Source: Vulcanimicrobium winogradskyi (lineage in GTDB: Bacteria; Vulcanimicrobiota; Vulcanimicrobiia; Vulcanimicrobiales; Vulcanimicrobiaceae). Taken from it: DNA of 64,000 nt. The notes below the pieces were generated by a model. It saw only the letters and a program-made list of their open reading frames with translations. It did no database searches and was not told the origin of the DNA. How positions within the stretch are numbered: the stretch's first letter is position 1; each line of letters begins with the position of its first letter. A program made the translations under genes and the position numbers. Positions 51,831 through 59,618 of the stretch are shown here, one piece after another. The DNA lies in contig PLDA01000002.1 in the NCBI GenBank assembly GCA_003134965.1, forward strand, positions 186,001 to 250,000, given 5' to 3'.

Positions 51831-52436
51831 TTACCGATTCGTGACGAGCTCATTGAACGCTCTGTCGGCACCCCATGCCTGCGCAGATGCGTATGCCAAT
51901 AGGCGTTTCTGATCCGATGTTAGACCAATCTCAGGCTTGTAACCAAGGTCGTGGTTTGCCTCGGACCAGGCGTGCTGGAACAACGTCTTGATTTGAAGTT
52001 CGAAAAATCTCGGCGCATCCTCCATCCTAATCTCAGGTGGTATGCCTTCTGTCGGCATTGCCAGCACGAAATGCCGTCCGAAATAGCCAAACTCCCACTC
52101 TGACTCCGGCACGACGGTTCGCGCCTCAATATGCGTAAAGAACGGCATGAGCCTGTCCCGAATCGCCTCGACATCCTGAATGTAATAGACTATGATTCTG
52201 GCACCGATCTGGTCCTGAATCTGATATAGCGGCTCAGTGTAAAGTAGCGCTCCACTTGCATCACGCTTAAGGGCCTTGGTGACGAAACGCGGGGGGCTTT
52301 TCGCGCGAACGGAAACACGGTCGATGTGAGGGGCATTGCCAAGATGATCGACGATGAGCGCGGTAAGCTCCTTGGCAATCGGTTCCAGTACTGCGTTGTA
52401 GCGTGCCGAGTATTCTGAAAGGAGCCCGTCGCTCAT
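51831..52436 (-). CDS. RelA/SpoT-domain alarmone synthetase (toxSAS-like)
   Basis: A 201-residue stand-alone synthetase domain. RVSVRAKSPPRFVTKALKR binds ATP, DQIGARIIVYYIQDVEAIRD holds the catalytic aspartate, and ELQIKTLFQHAWSEANHDLG with the catalytic Glu completes the site; hydrolase residues are absent. Small enzymes of this type make (p)ppGpp-like nucleotides or modify tRNA and act as toxins in phage defence. It overlaps the preceding 349-residue gene by 4 nt (ATGA), which may encode the partner or antitoxin. Confidence 0.82.
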   Translation of the reverse strand: MSDGLLSEYSARYNAVLEPIAKELTALIVDHLGNAPHIDRVSVRAKSPPRFVTKALKRDASGALLYTEPLYQIQDQIGARIIVYYIQDVEAIRDRLMPFFTHIEARTVVPESEWEFGYFGRHFVLAMPTEGIPPEIRMEDAPRFFELQIKTLFQHAWSEANHDLGYKPEIGLTSDQKRLLAYASAQAWGADRAFNELVTNR

Positions 52437-53482
52437 CGAGACCCACTCTTGAGCCGCTGATTAACAATGCGTCCTACCGTTGTGAATTCAGTAGACGGCG
52501 CGGCAGGGGTCTCTGCTTCAGTTTGCGGCACAATCTGATCCTCAACTTGTCGCTGATGAAAGATGGTGTCGAAGTTTGCATTGTCCGCCGTGAGCATCGC
52601 GCCATTGTCAAGCTCAACCGACCGGTACGCAATATGTTGATCAAACACAGTCCTATCGAACTGGAATGTCTCGTGCATGACTTCTTCGCGATGCATCGCA
52701 TGGGTCAGCGCGGTTACGGCTTCGCCCGAAAGTCGCATACTGTGGACGACTCGCTCCGGCGAGATTGTGTGGCCGTCCTGGCCTCGGACCAATTGAGCGG
52801 CCGACAAAAGGTCTTGCTTCAATGGCAACTCTTTTGCAGTCCGTATTGCATCACGGAACGCAACGGCAAAGCGCTTGGTTCCGGCAGCAGCTGTGGTCTT
52901 TAGAGTTGATTCCAAAAACTCACGAATCCAGTAATCCGAAAGCTCTTTAACGTCCACTTGTTTGTCAACGGCTTTCCCATCCCAGAACGAGTGTTCTTGC
53001 AATGGTCCGGCATACACCACACTCTTGTACGCATGAGCATTTTTCATGAAGACGCGTTCGATGAATCGGACGTCCATGTTTTCATCCGCGTTCTCTTCAA
53101 CGATCATTCCTTGATCTGCCGGGAAGCGTGAGAGCATGAGGCGCTTTTGCGGATGGTCACCCGCAACAACAAACAACAAGCCAAAACCGGATCGACGCGT
53201 TGTCACCGATTGAAGACGCGCCGCTATCGAGCGGGCGGTTGCCATTGAGCGTTGCTCGGCATATCGCAACAGCATGGACCGCGTCGCATTGATCTGCTGA
53301 CCGGCCTCGTTAGGTTTGAAGACTATGTCAATCTTGCAGTCAGCGTCTGCCTTATCGTATAGCGCGGCGAGCAAGTCAAAGACTTTGCCATCCAACGGAA
53401 CCCTCGTGCCACCGACCCGGGGCTGAATTGCAATGTTCTTAGCGGGCCGTACCAAGAAGCTATGAATGCGCGTTATCGGCAT
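52433..53482 (-). CDS. Unknown protein co-transcribed with the RelA/SpoT gene
   Basis: A 349-residue protein without signal or membrane segment. Visible features are GFGLLFVVAGDHPQKRLMLS, FMKNAHAYKSVVYAGPLQEH and FWDGKAVDKQVDVKELSDYW. Very loosely the layout recalls nucleoid-associated (NdpA/YejK-like) proteins, but I cannot support that. Because it is directly coupled upstream of an alarmone synthetase it is a candidate antitoxin, sensor or co-effector. Confidence 0.65.
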   Translation of the reverse strand: MPITRIHSFLVRPAKNIAIQPRVGGTRVPLDGKVFDLLAALYDKADADCKIDIVFKPNEAGQQINATRSMLLRYAEQRSMATARSIAARLQSVTTRRSGFGLLFVVAGDHPQKRLMLSRFPADQGMIVEENADENMDVRFIERVFMKNAHAYKSVVYAGPLQEHSFWDGKAVDKQVDVKELSDYWIREFLESTLKTTAAAGTKRFAVAFRDAIRTAKELPLKQDLLSAAQLVRGQDGHTISPERVVHSMRLSGEAVTALTHAMHREEVMHETFQFDRTVFDQHIAYRSVELDNGAMLTADNANFDTIFHQRQVEDQIVPQTEAETPAAPSTEFTTVGRIVNQRLKSGSR

Positions 53483-53644
53483 TTGTCCGAACCACCCGAT
53501 CGACCGCGCTCACCGAGCATGGAGTGGCAAGCGCGACACTCTGATCGCCCGGTGATCACCCCATCGGGCGTGCTTTGTGGAGATATGTTGGCGGCCGTGG
53601 GGGCTAGTCCTTGCCCTGCCTAGCGGTCAAGGGTGAGCGCACTA

Positions 53645-53845
53645 CTAGTTCTGTCGCACGACGGCAGCCACGATCAGCGCCCCGGCACCCTCCTCCCAGG
53701 CGTAGAGGTCCACGATCGCGCCATCCGGTAGCGCGGTGTCCGAGGTCGCCGGCACCATGTACTCCATGCCGCAGTGAGTGCCCGGCGGGTCGCCGGACGA
53801 TTCCAGGTTGGCACACGTGTGCCAAATTGGCTTCGCCGAGGCCAT
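53645..53845 (-). CDS. Possible small phage protein
   Basis: A 66-codon frame (MASAKPIWHTCANLESSGDP...) whose second half looks natural (SDTALPDGAIVDLYAWEEGA, ALIVAAVVRQN). It lies in a gap of about 530 bp (53483-54014) that otherwise shows nothing recognisable. The weak ribosome site leaves it uncertain. Confidence 0.4.
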   Translation of the reverse strand: MASAKPIWHTCANLESSGDPPGTHCGMEYMVPATSDTALPDGAIVDLYAWEEGAGALIVAAVVRQN

Positions 53846-54014
53846 TCCCGTCGAGACGCGGCGGTGCTACGATTGGGCGGGACGGCGGCGCGCTCGGAGG
53901 GCAACCTCGGAGCCCACACCCGGCGTCGTCGTCCCCGTGCCGTCTTTGATGCGCCGTTTGCGCTAGGACGTGCGGGAGCGTCCCGGGCTGAGTATCGGGA
54001 CAACGCGCAACGGG

Positions 54015-54647
54015 CTAGGCCAGCGCGAATGCGCGGACCGCTGCGCCGACCGCGCGCTTGAGCTTCACGGCTATGCGCTGCAACGCGTTGTCCACGGCCT
54101 TGGTTGTGCGACCGACCTGCTCCGCAATCTCTTGGTACTTGTTGTCCTTGAGGCGGGCGAGCAGCACGGTAGCCTCCAAGTCGGATAGCCCCGCGCCCAT
54201 TACAGCATCAACGAGCGCCGCATGGAGCGCGCGGTCCACGGCGATACGTTCAGGCTCAGCGCTCTGCGGATCGGCGATGATGTCAACGAGGGTACTGGCC
54301 TCCGCTTGCTCACCGAACCGCCGGTCCAGCGAGGATGCCTGGTTGAGGACCTGGCGCTTCAGCCGCTGAGCGCCCTTCAACGCCGAAATGACGTTGCGCT
54401 CCATCGACATACGGGAGAACGACGCGAACGTAGTGCCCCCATCCGGCTTGTACGTCTGAATCGCCTTGAAGAACCCAATGCGCGCCTCTTGCATCGTGTC
54501 ATCGAGCGTTGCTCCAGGCAGAAAGTAATGGCGCGCTGTGAAGTAGATGGTGCGATCGTAGCGCTCGAACAGCGTGTCCATCGCGCTCGTGCTGCCGGAG
54601 AGTGCGGCGGATACAAGGTCGTCGTCGGTGTGTTCAGCGATCATCAT
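54015..54647 (-). CDS. Sigma-70-family RNA polymerase sigma factor encoded by the element
   Basis: A 210-residue sigma factor of the SigH-like size class. Region 2 is visible in AMDTLFERYDRTIYFTARHY, DDTMQEARIGFFKAIQTYKP and SFSRMSMERNVISALKGAQR, and region 4 in LSDLEATVLLARLKDNKYQE with QEIAEQVGRTTKAVDNALQR as the helix-turn-helix. Its start overlaps the large terminase stop by 4 nt. It could direct late transcription of the element or of a helper phage. Confidence 0.85.
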   Translation of the reverse strand: MMIAEHTDDDLVSAALSGSTSAMDTLFERYDRTIYFTARHYFLPGATLDDTMQEARIGFFKAIQTYKPDGGTTFASFSRMSMERNVISALKGAQRLKRQVLNQASSLDRRFGEQAEASTLVDIIADPQSAEPERIAVDRALHAALVDAVMGAGLSDLEATVLLARLKDNKYQEIAEQVGRTTKAVDNALQRIAVKLKRAVGAAVRAFALA

Positions 54648-56122
54648 GGCAGAATGAGTCCTGGGTGGGAGTTGCGGCGCTGTGCCGCTAGGATGGTGGA
54701 AAGCGGGCCGAAGTAGCCACGGCGTCGGTGACTCGCAACCTCAATGTCGCGAAGCTGTCGCACTGCGAGCTCAGCAGCATCTACTTGGTCGTCATGCGGG
54801 ACGGCCGGGAAGCGCAGATGCTCGGCGATGAAGTCGGCTTTCCATACGGCGTTGCGGGGCAGCAGTACGCGGCCAGCTTCCCAATAGCCGGTGATGGCTT
54901 CCACGCGCGCTTCCTTGGAATCGCGCCCCGGTGGCATGGCGATGAGCGGCATGCGCGTTGTGGAGCGAAGGTCGGCCAACAGGTTGATACCGTTGTCGGA
55001 CGAGACGATGTAGACGCGGCTTGGGAAGTGACGCTCGAACTCACCGACAACAAGGCTGCGGAGCCGTGGGTATTCCAGCTTCCGCCGGATCACGTCCACG
55101 ATGTAGACGTTCCGGCCATCGGTGGCAGCGACGAGCAACACGGAGTAGTCGTTTGACACGCCCGTCTTGAGCGCGGTGTCCATCGTGAAGAACTTGCTCA
55201 GCCCACGTGGTAGCTCGTCATATTCGTGCTCGAACCATGAAGCCTGGAAGTACGTCCCGCCATCAGGGATCGGCGAGCCCATGTAGAGCGCTGAGAACTT
55301 CTGTGGCCCCAGGACTGTGCGGAGCGCTGCGAGGTCCGCCTCGTCCTTGAACGCAGGCCAGAGCGCTGCGCCCTCGGGACGGCCGAGCGGGTCAACCTCG
55401 GGGCCGCGCGACAGCGCTGGGAGGTTGAGCACGGTCCAGTTTTTCGCATCGTCGCTGTTGAGAATGCGGCCCGTGAGGTCGTCGTCATGCCAGCGCGTGC
55501 CTGCGAGAATGATGCGGTGGTCGCGTGCCAAGCGCGTGAGGGCGACGGTGGTCCACCAATCCCACACGGCCTGCCGTTGCGTCGGGGACTTCGCATCTGC
55601 ATAGTCCGCAATGAGGTCGTCACAGACGAGAAGCTGTGCCGAGAACCCGGTGAGGTGTGAGTCAATGCCGACCGCCAGGACTGAGCCGCGGTGCTCACGC
55701 AGCGACCAGCGGTTGACCGCGCGCGACGTGTCGGAGATATGCACCGGGAACGGGAAGCGCTGGTCCCCTACGAAGCCGCGCACGATGCGGCTGTTCCGAT
55801 CGGCAAGCTCCTGGGAGTAGGACGCGAGCACGACCGGCTGCTCCGGGTTGCGCCCTGCGTACCATGCTGGAAACAATTGCGAGACGGCAGTGGACTTGCC
55901 GTGCTGCGGGGGCGTAGAGAGGATGAGCCGTTGGATCTCCCCAGCCTCCAGCGCCACCAAGTGTTCGATGATCTTCTTGGCGTGGGGCGCGTTAGAGAAC
56001 GACGGCATCATTCGCAGTGAGAATGCGCCTAGTTCACGGCGGGCTAGTTCCTCAGCAGCGAGCTCAGCGAGGGCAGCGCGTTGATCGCTTTGCAACAGAG
56101 TGCCCCTCGAAGTGAGGGCCAC
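54644..56122 (-). CDS. Phage terminase large subunit
   Basis: A 492-residue terminase. The ATPase P-loop is STPPQHGKST at 69-78, Walker B is LLVCDDLIADYADAKSP, and the nuclease (RNase H-like) domain has FTMDTALKTGVSNDYSVLLV and the later acidic residues in VSSDNGINLLAD and VPHDDQVDAAELAVRQL. It packages DNA into capsids. The neighbouring genes include a candidate small subunit upstream but no portal protein. Confidence 0.92.
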   Translation of the reverse strand: MALTSRGTLLQSDQRAALAELAAEELARRELGAFSLRMMPSFSNAPHAKKIIEHLVALEAGEIQRLILSTPPQHGKSTAVSQLFPAWYAGRNPEQPVVLASYSQELADRNSRIVRGFVGDQRFPFPVHISDTSRAVNRWSLREHRGSVLAVGIDSHLTGFSAQLLVCDDLIADYADAKSPTQRQAVWDWWTTVALTRLARDHRIILAGTRWHDDDLTGRILNSDDAKNWTVLNLPALSRGPEVDPLGRPEGAALWPAFKDEADLAALRTVLGPQKFSALYMGSPIPDGGTYFQASWFEHEYDELPRGLSKFFTMDTALKTGVSNDYSVLLVAATDGRNVYIVDVIRRKLEYPRLRSLVVGEFERHFPSRVYIVSSDNGINLLADLRSTTRMPLIAMPPGRDSKEARVEAITGYWEAGRVLLPRNAVWKADFIAEHLRFPAVPHDDQVDAAELAVRQLRDIEVASHRRRGYFGPLSTILAAQRRNSHPGLILP

Positions 56123-56145
56123 TCATGACGAGCCCGGCATTAGTG

Positions 56146-56649
56146 TTAATCATTCGGGCTTCCGGCAATGAGCGCGCGAAGCTCGTCGGTGGTCAGATTC
56201 CCCAACGCGTTCACCGTGACGGAACGCGCATCTATGGTCGTCCCGGCCTTCGGGAATGCGCCTGCGAAGTCACCGAGGAGGCGGAGTGCGTTGAGACGCA
56301 CGCCGAGCAGCTTGATGATAGCGTTCGCGTCACCGCGGCCGCGCGCGGCATGAAACTCAGTGCCTGCGTCCTCGAGCACGCTCTGTGCCTGCGCCATGAG
56401 CGCTGTGGCGCGGTTCGTCGCATCGGCGGCCAGGATCGCGGCCTTGTCGGCCGGGATGGCGCTCGCGAGGGTCTGGACTGATCGACTGTGGTGCCCGCTG
56501 GCCTTGTGACGTTTCAGTGAGTCACGGGAGACAGAGGGGAACCGCTTGGCGAGCGTGTCAATGCCGACGCCGTTGAGCATCTGGAAGTTGATCGCTTGCG
56601 CGCATGGATCGCTGCAAACGCTGCAACGCGATCCTAGTGGGTTCCCCAT
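56146..56649 (-). CDS. Candidate terminase small subunit / DNA-binding protein
   Basis: A 167-residue protein. The N-terminus RCSVCSDPCAQAIN is a short zinc-binding-like stretch, followed by a helix-turn-helix-like segment (GIDTLAKRFPSVSRDSLKRH) and a long helical part (AILAADATNRATALMAQAQS). The order of a DNA-binding N-terminus and helical oligomerisation region, and position just upstream of the large terminase, suggest the small subunit. Confidence 0.55.
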   Translation of the reverse strand: MGNPLGSRCSVCSDPCAQAINFQMLNGVGIDTLAKRFPSVSRDSLKRHKASGHHSRSVQTLASAIPADKAAILAADATNRATALMAQAQSVLEDAGTEFHAARGRGDANAIIKLLGVRLNALRLLGDFAGAFPKAGTTIDARSVTVNALGNLTTDELRALIAGSPND

Positions 56650-56655
56650 GTTGAA

Positions 56656-57141
56656 TCAGTAGCCGCGCGTGTGCCGTCGCAGCTCACCGTTCTCTTGCCG
56701 GCCCAGCATCTGGCCCTCTTGCGAGAGGCAATAGTGGCCGTATTCCGCCATCGACAGCGCGGCAGCGGCTTCACGGAGCGAGCGGAAGCGGAATGGAGTG
56801 CGCCTCTCGCGCTGCTCCTTCGCCCAATCTGCATGGGCCTTATCCGCGGCAGCCTTCTCGGCGGCAGTGTCGAGCCGACGCTGCTCCGCGTTGCGCTTGT
56901 CAAATTGTGCGCTGACTTTGTAGCCCTTCGCGTCGAGCACGTCACGAAACTCGGCAGCCGTCACCGGGTCAATGTAGTTTCCAAAAGTGAGCTTGGCGTC
57001 GAGCGCTGATGCTGCGAACATCGCATCAAGCGAGTACAGCGGGTCCAGCCGGTTGAGCGCGGCCTGCGTCTTGGCTTCGGCCCACTCCTCGGGCGTGCAG
57101 TTGACGTATGGGGGTGGGGTTTCGAGCGTGTCCTTCGCCAT
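56656..57141 (-). CDS. Hypothetical phage protein
   Basis: A 161-residue, highly charged, mainly helical protein (LDAKLTFGNYIDPVTAAEFR, FDKRNAEQRRLDTAAEKAAA, ALSMAEYGHYCLSQEGQ). No family recognised. Same strand as the terminase genes, 6 bp upstream of the small-subunit candidate. Confidence 0.6.
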   Translation of the reverse strand: MAKDTLETPPPYVNCTPEEWAEAKTQAALNRLDPLYSLDAMFAASALDAKLTFGNYIDPVTAAEFRDVLDAKGYKVSAQFDKRNAEQRRLDTAAEKAAADKAHADWAKEQRERRTPFRFRSLREAAAALSMAEYGHYCLSQEGQMLGRQENGELRRHTRGY

Positions 57142-57149
57142 GATGATCC

Positions 57150-57509
57150 TCAGAGGGACTTCCAGAGTGCGTCGATCTGCGCGTCGTTGAGCGCGTCGAT
57201 CGGCTTGGGGTTGGCGATCGCGTCCAGCGTCTGCGCTACGCGATCGGCGGGCGTGACCTCCACGACGGTCCGCGCCTTGAGCGATGCAGCCTCGGCCGTG
57301 TACTGCTCGGCGGTGAGCTCGCCCGCGTCACGGCGGGCTGCGAGCGCGGTGAGCTCTGCTTCGGCCGTCTCGGGTGTGTGAGTCCGCGTGACGCGCTCCC
57401 ATTCAGCGTCGATGGCAGCGGCTTCGTCCCGCTCCCGGCGACGTGCAGCGTCTGCCCGCCGGTTGAGCTCGTCCATGCGGTCGCGCTGTTCTTGTGTCAG
57501 GTGGTACAT
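57150..57509 (-). CDS. Hypothetical coiled-coil phage protein
   Basis: A 119-residue helical protein with an extended coiled-coil-like N-terminus (LTQEQRDRMDELNRRADAAR) and a C-terminal segment ALNDAQIDALWKSL. It has two consecutive methionine codons; the second (57509) overlaps the preceding gene. No family recognised. Confidence 0.6.
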   Translation of the reverse strand: MYHLTQEQRDRMDELNRRADAARRRERDEAAAIDAEWERVTRTHTPETAEAELTALAARRDAGELTAEQYTAEAASLKARTVVEVTPADRVAQTLDAIANPKPIDALNDAQIDALWKSL

Positions 57510-57823
57510 CACGACACTCCGAGCAGCAGCAGCGTGAACACTTCGCGCAGAAACGGCTCGTGCGGGTCCACGCTGTGGGCAGAGTAGAACGCCTCCCAGT
57601 CGGTCAACTTGGAGCCGGCGCTGCTATATGGGAACGAGGCCCAGTCGGCGGCAGCGCTACGGCCGTTGCCCGCGATCCCGGCGTGGACTGCGCTCTCAAG
57701 CGCCGAGGCACACGTGCGCTCAACCTTGAGAAACTGCTGGACGCAGAGACGGCTCGCGTTCGCCGGGTCGTGCGCCATCGTGTAGAGTGGGTCGGCCTTC
57801 TGGTCCGCGGTGAGGTGGGTCAT
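57509..57823 (-). CDS. Hypothetical phage protein
   Basis: A 104-residue protein (MTHLTADQKADPLYTMAHDP), mixed composition with a hydrophobic C-terminus (EVFTLLLLGVS). It overlaps the genes on both sides by start/stop contacts. No family recognised. Confidence 0.58.
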   Translation of the reverse strand: MTHLTADQKADPLYTMAHDPANASRLCVQQFLKVERTCASALESAVHAGIAGNGRSAAADWASFPYSSAGSKLTDWEAFYSAHSVDPHEPFLREVFTLLLLGVS

Positions 57824-57987
57824 CGGTCTGCTCCTAAGTCTGAATCAACGCTCAGCGATTGTGGCGACAACTCACGCAGAATCTTGGCGCGCATACGCCC
57901 CTCGCGGAGAGCACGCTTGTGCTTTTCCGATAGCGGTCGGCCTTTGTTCGCATACTGTTTGCGCGGTTTGTCGAGCGAATTGCTCAT
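57820..57987 (-). CDS. 55-residue NUMOD3-like DNA-binding micro-protein
   Basis: A short frame from ATG 57987 to TGA 57820. The stretch NKGRPLSEKHKRALREGRMR resembles the NUMOD3 motif (GxxxSxEHrxxxxxg) found in homing-endonuclease and phage regulatory proteins. It is very basic. It overlaps the next gene (ATGA-type contact), and is the first gene of the leftward block that includes the terminases. Confidence 0.6.
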   Translation of the reverse strand: MSNSLDKPRKQYANKGRPLSEKHKRALREGRMRAKILRELSPQSLSVDSDLGADR

Positions 57988-58287
57988 GCTCTATAATTCG
58001 GGATTGCAAGTGGCGCTTGCTCTTTAAGCTAAGTGAATTGTTCACGCGATAACATGAAAAAGAGACGATGCCGTAGCGCCGTCTCTCGTTCATACCGTGC
58101 GCGGTGCTTAAACACACACGATGCATCCACCAATCCGCGGGGGCGTCATCCCCTCCGTCTGCATTAGTCGCGCAATGTTGCGTTGCCTGGTTTTTCGTGC
58201 GTTTATTCTGTCACGTTGTCAACGAATTATTCTGTCACGAAGTCAAGAATTTACATCGTCGGCAACGTGTGAGATAATATCAGGATC
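57988..58287. promoter_or_regulatory. Divergent control region of the element
   Basis: Upstream of both the leftward block (from 57987) and the rightward gene at 58288. Contains the palindrome GTGAA-TTG-TTCAC (58033-58045), two head-to-tail 24-bp repeats (58203-58226 and 58227-58250) and a promoter for the rightward gene: TTACAT, 16 nt, GATAAT (58251-58278), 9 nt before the ATG. Lower GC than average. Confidence 0.55.
58203..58250. repeat. Tandem 24-bp direct repeat, operator-like
   Basis: The two units share the first 13 bases (TTATTCTGTCACG) and a later GTCAA, differing at two positions between. They end directly at the -35 of the promoter at 58251. Confidence 0.7.
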
Positions 58288-58608
58288 ATGACGCGAGAAG
58301 ACATCGAGCCCTTCATCGGTAGCCGCGTGGCGGTTTACACCCGCATGGGTCCGATCCACGTCGGTTATCTTCAGCGAGCGCAGCGCTCAACGTATCAATA
58401 TGAGACGATGAGCAGCCCGTCGCATCCCGAAGTCGAGTCACACCTTGAGCCGTTCGAGCCGGGATCAGTTGAGCGCATCGAACCGTTGACTGACGAGGAG
58501 GAGCGAAGGCTCCGCGCGGCCTGCACATGCTCCAAAGAACGCCCGGAGGATTGGGTGTTCTGCCCTATTCACGGGCCAAAGGGCGAGGAGTTTCCGAACC
58601 ACCTCTGA
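58288..58608 (+). CDS. Hypothetical protein with C-terminal metal-binding-like motif
   Basis: A 106-residue protein (MTREDIEPFIGSRVAVYTRM). The first half is SH3/beta-barrel-like in pattern (GSRVAVYTRMGPIHVGYLQR). The C-terminus ACTCSKERPEDWVFCPIHGP has Cys and His in zinc-ribbon-like spacing. No family recognised. Transcribed right from the divergent control region. Confidence 0.6.
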   Translation: MTREDIEPFIGSRVAVYTRMGPIHVGYLQRAQRSTYQYETMSSPSHPEVESHLEPFEPGSVERIEPLTDEEERRLRAACTCSKERPEDWVFCPIHGPKGEEFPNHL

Positions 58609-58615
58609 CGAGCAG

Positions 58616-58804
58616 CTACTTGCCGCGCCGATCGCGCTTCGGCTTCGCAGCGTAGTGTACGCGGAGGATGCGCTCGACCACCGATGACGGGTTGAAGGCG
58701 CGGCCTGACTGACGCGCGCGGCCCTCCTCGATCGCCTCCTCCTCGATCGCACGAATCAAGTCGGCGGGCAGCCGATAGGACACGCTGCGCTTCTCGGACT
58801 CCAT
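58616..58804 (-). CDS. Ribbon-helix-helix (CopG/Arc-type) regulator
   Basis: A 62-residue protein from the ATG at 58804 (MESEKRSVSYRLPADLIRAI). A beta strand (SVSYRLP), helix, turn and second helix (PSSVVERILRVHYA) match the RHH fold, with an unusual insertion between the helices and a basic tail. A perfect 10-bp inverted repeat lies 40 bp upstream, a likely autoregulatory operator that also faces the divergent exported-protein gene. Confidence 0.7.
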   Translation of the reverse strand: MESEKRSVSYRLPADLIRAIEEEAIEEGRARQSGRAFNPSSVVERILRVHYAAKPKRDRRGK

Positions 58805-58844
58805 GTTTCCGTGGATTCCTGGACGCAGGCAAGAGCGCCGCTTC

Positions 58845-58874
58845 GCAAGAATCCTTGAATTCCCGGATTCTTGC
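58845..58874. promoter_or_regulatory. Inverted-repeat operator between the RHH gene and the exported-protein gene
   Basis: GCAAGAATCC and GGATTCTTGC are perfect inverted arms separated by 10 nt. Position between two divergent starts (58804 and 58893) fits an operator. Confidence 0.65.
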
Positions 58875-58892
58875 GATATTGAGGTGCACATA

Positions 58893-59570
58893 ATGTTGCG
58901 ACGTCTTTTTGCTTTGGTCGTCCTGCTGCTCGGGATGCTGTTGCCAGCGACTGCGTCCGCAGACGCGACGATCTACTTTGAGCCGCGCGCTGATGGTGGA
59001 TGGCGCATCAGCACGCCCGCGGAGGACTACGTTGCCGTACCGCTCGGCGGCGGTGCCGTGTGGATCGGAAGCGAGCGTGAATACAACCGTTCGCTGGTTG
59101 ATGCGTGGGCGACGGAACACGGCTTTCGCGCCGACACGGCACACCCAAACACGTTCTACCTCAAGGCCACGAAGCGGGCATTTCTGCCGAGCGTGACTGT
59201 GGACGGCGTGACCACGCTCGTTGATGCGTCGGACGGGCAGGTGGACGTGAACTGGACCCTGAGCAAGCCAATCCAGGTCGCCATGTACCTCCTGGACGAG
59301 CGGACTAGGAAGCTGTACCGGCCCATCGCGGTCGACACACAGGGCAGCATCCACGACGAGACGTTCCGTGTGCCGCGCGCTGCGCTCCGCAATCGAATGA
59401 TGATGTTCTTCTTCGCGAGCAAGTCCGAGGTGGCCGCGGTGGAGGTCCGATCGCTCGCGCATGAGGCGTACAGCATCCTGGCCGACGCACAACGAACAGC
59501 GCCCAGCGCGAAGGATCGCCGGCAAATGGCAGCGCTGCGAAGGCTCGATCCGTCCATCGCCAAACAGTAG
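58893..59570 (+). CDS. Exported protein of unknown function encoded by the element
   Basis: A 225-residue protein with a signal peptide (LFALVVLLLGMLLPATASA). The mature part is mostly beta (WRISTPAEDYVAVPLGGGAV, QVDVNWTLSKPIQVAMYLLD) and ends with a helix. No cysteine in the mature region. The long frame upstream of ATG 58893 crosses the operator and is not used. Function unknown; an envelope-modifying (lysogenic conversion) role is possible. Confidence 0.62.
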   Translation: MLRRLFALVVLLLGMLLPATASADATIYFEPRADGGWRISTPAEDYVAVPLGGGAVWIGSEREYNRSLVDAWATEHGFRADTAHPNTFYLKATKRAFLPSVTVDGVTTLVDASDGQVDVNWTLSKPIQVAMYLLDERTRKLYRPIAVDTQGSIHDETFRVPRAALRNRMMMFFFASKSEVAAVEVRSLAHEAYSILADAQRTAPSAKDRRQMAALRRLDPSIAKQ

Positions 59571-59618
59571 CGCCTGACCGCTCGGGGAACCCGTGTTGGC
59601 GCCGATGAAGGACCAGCC

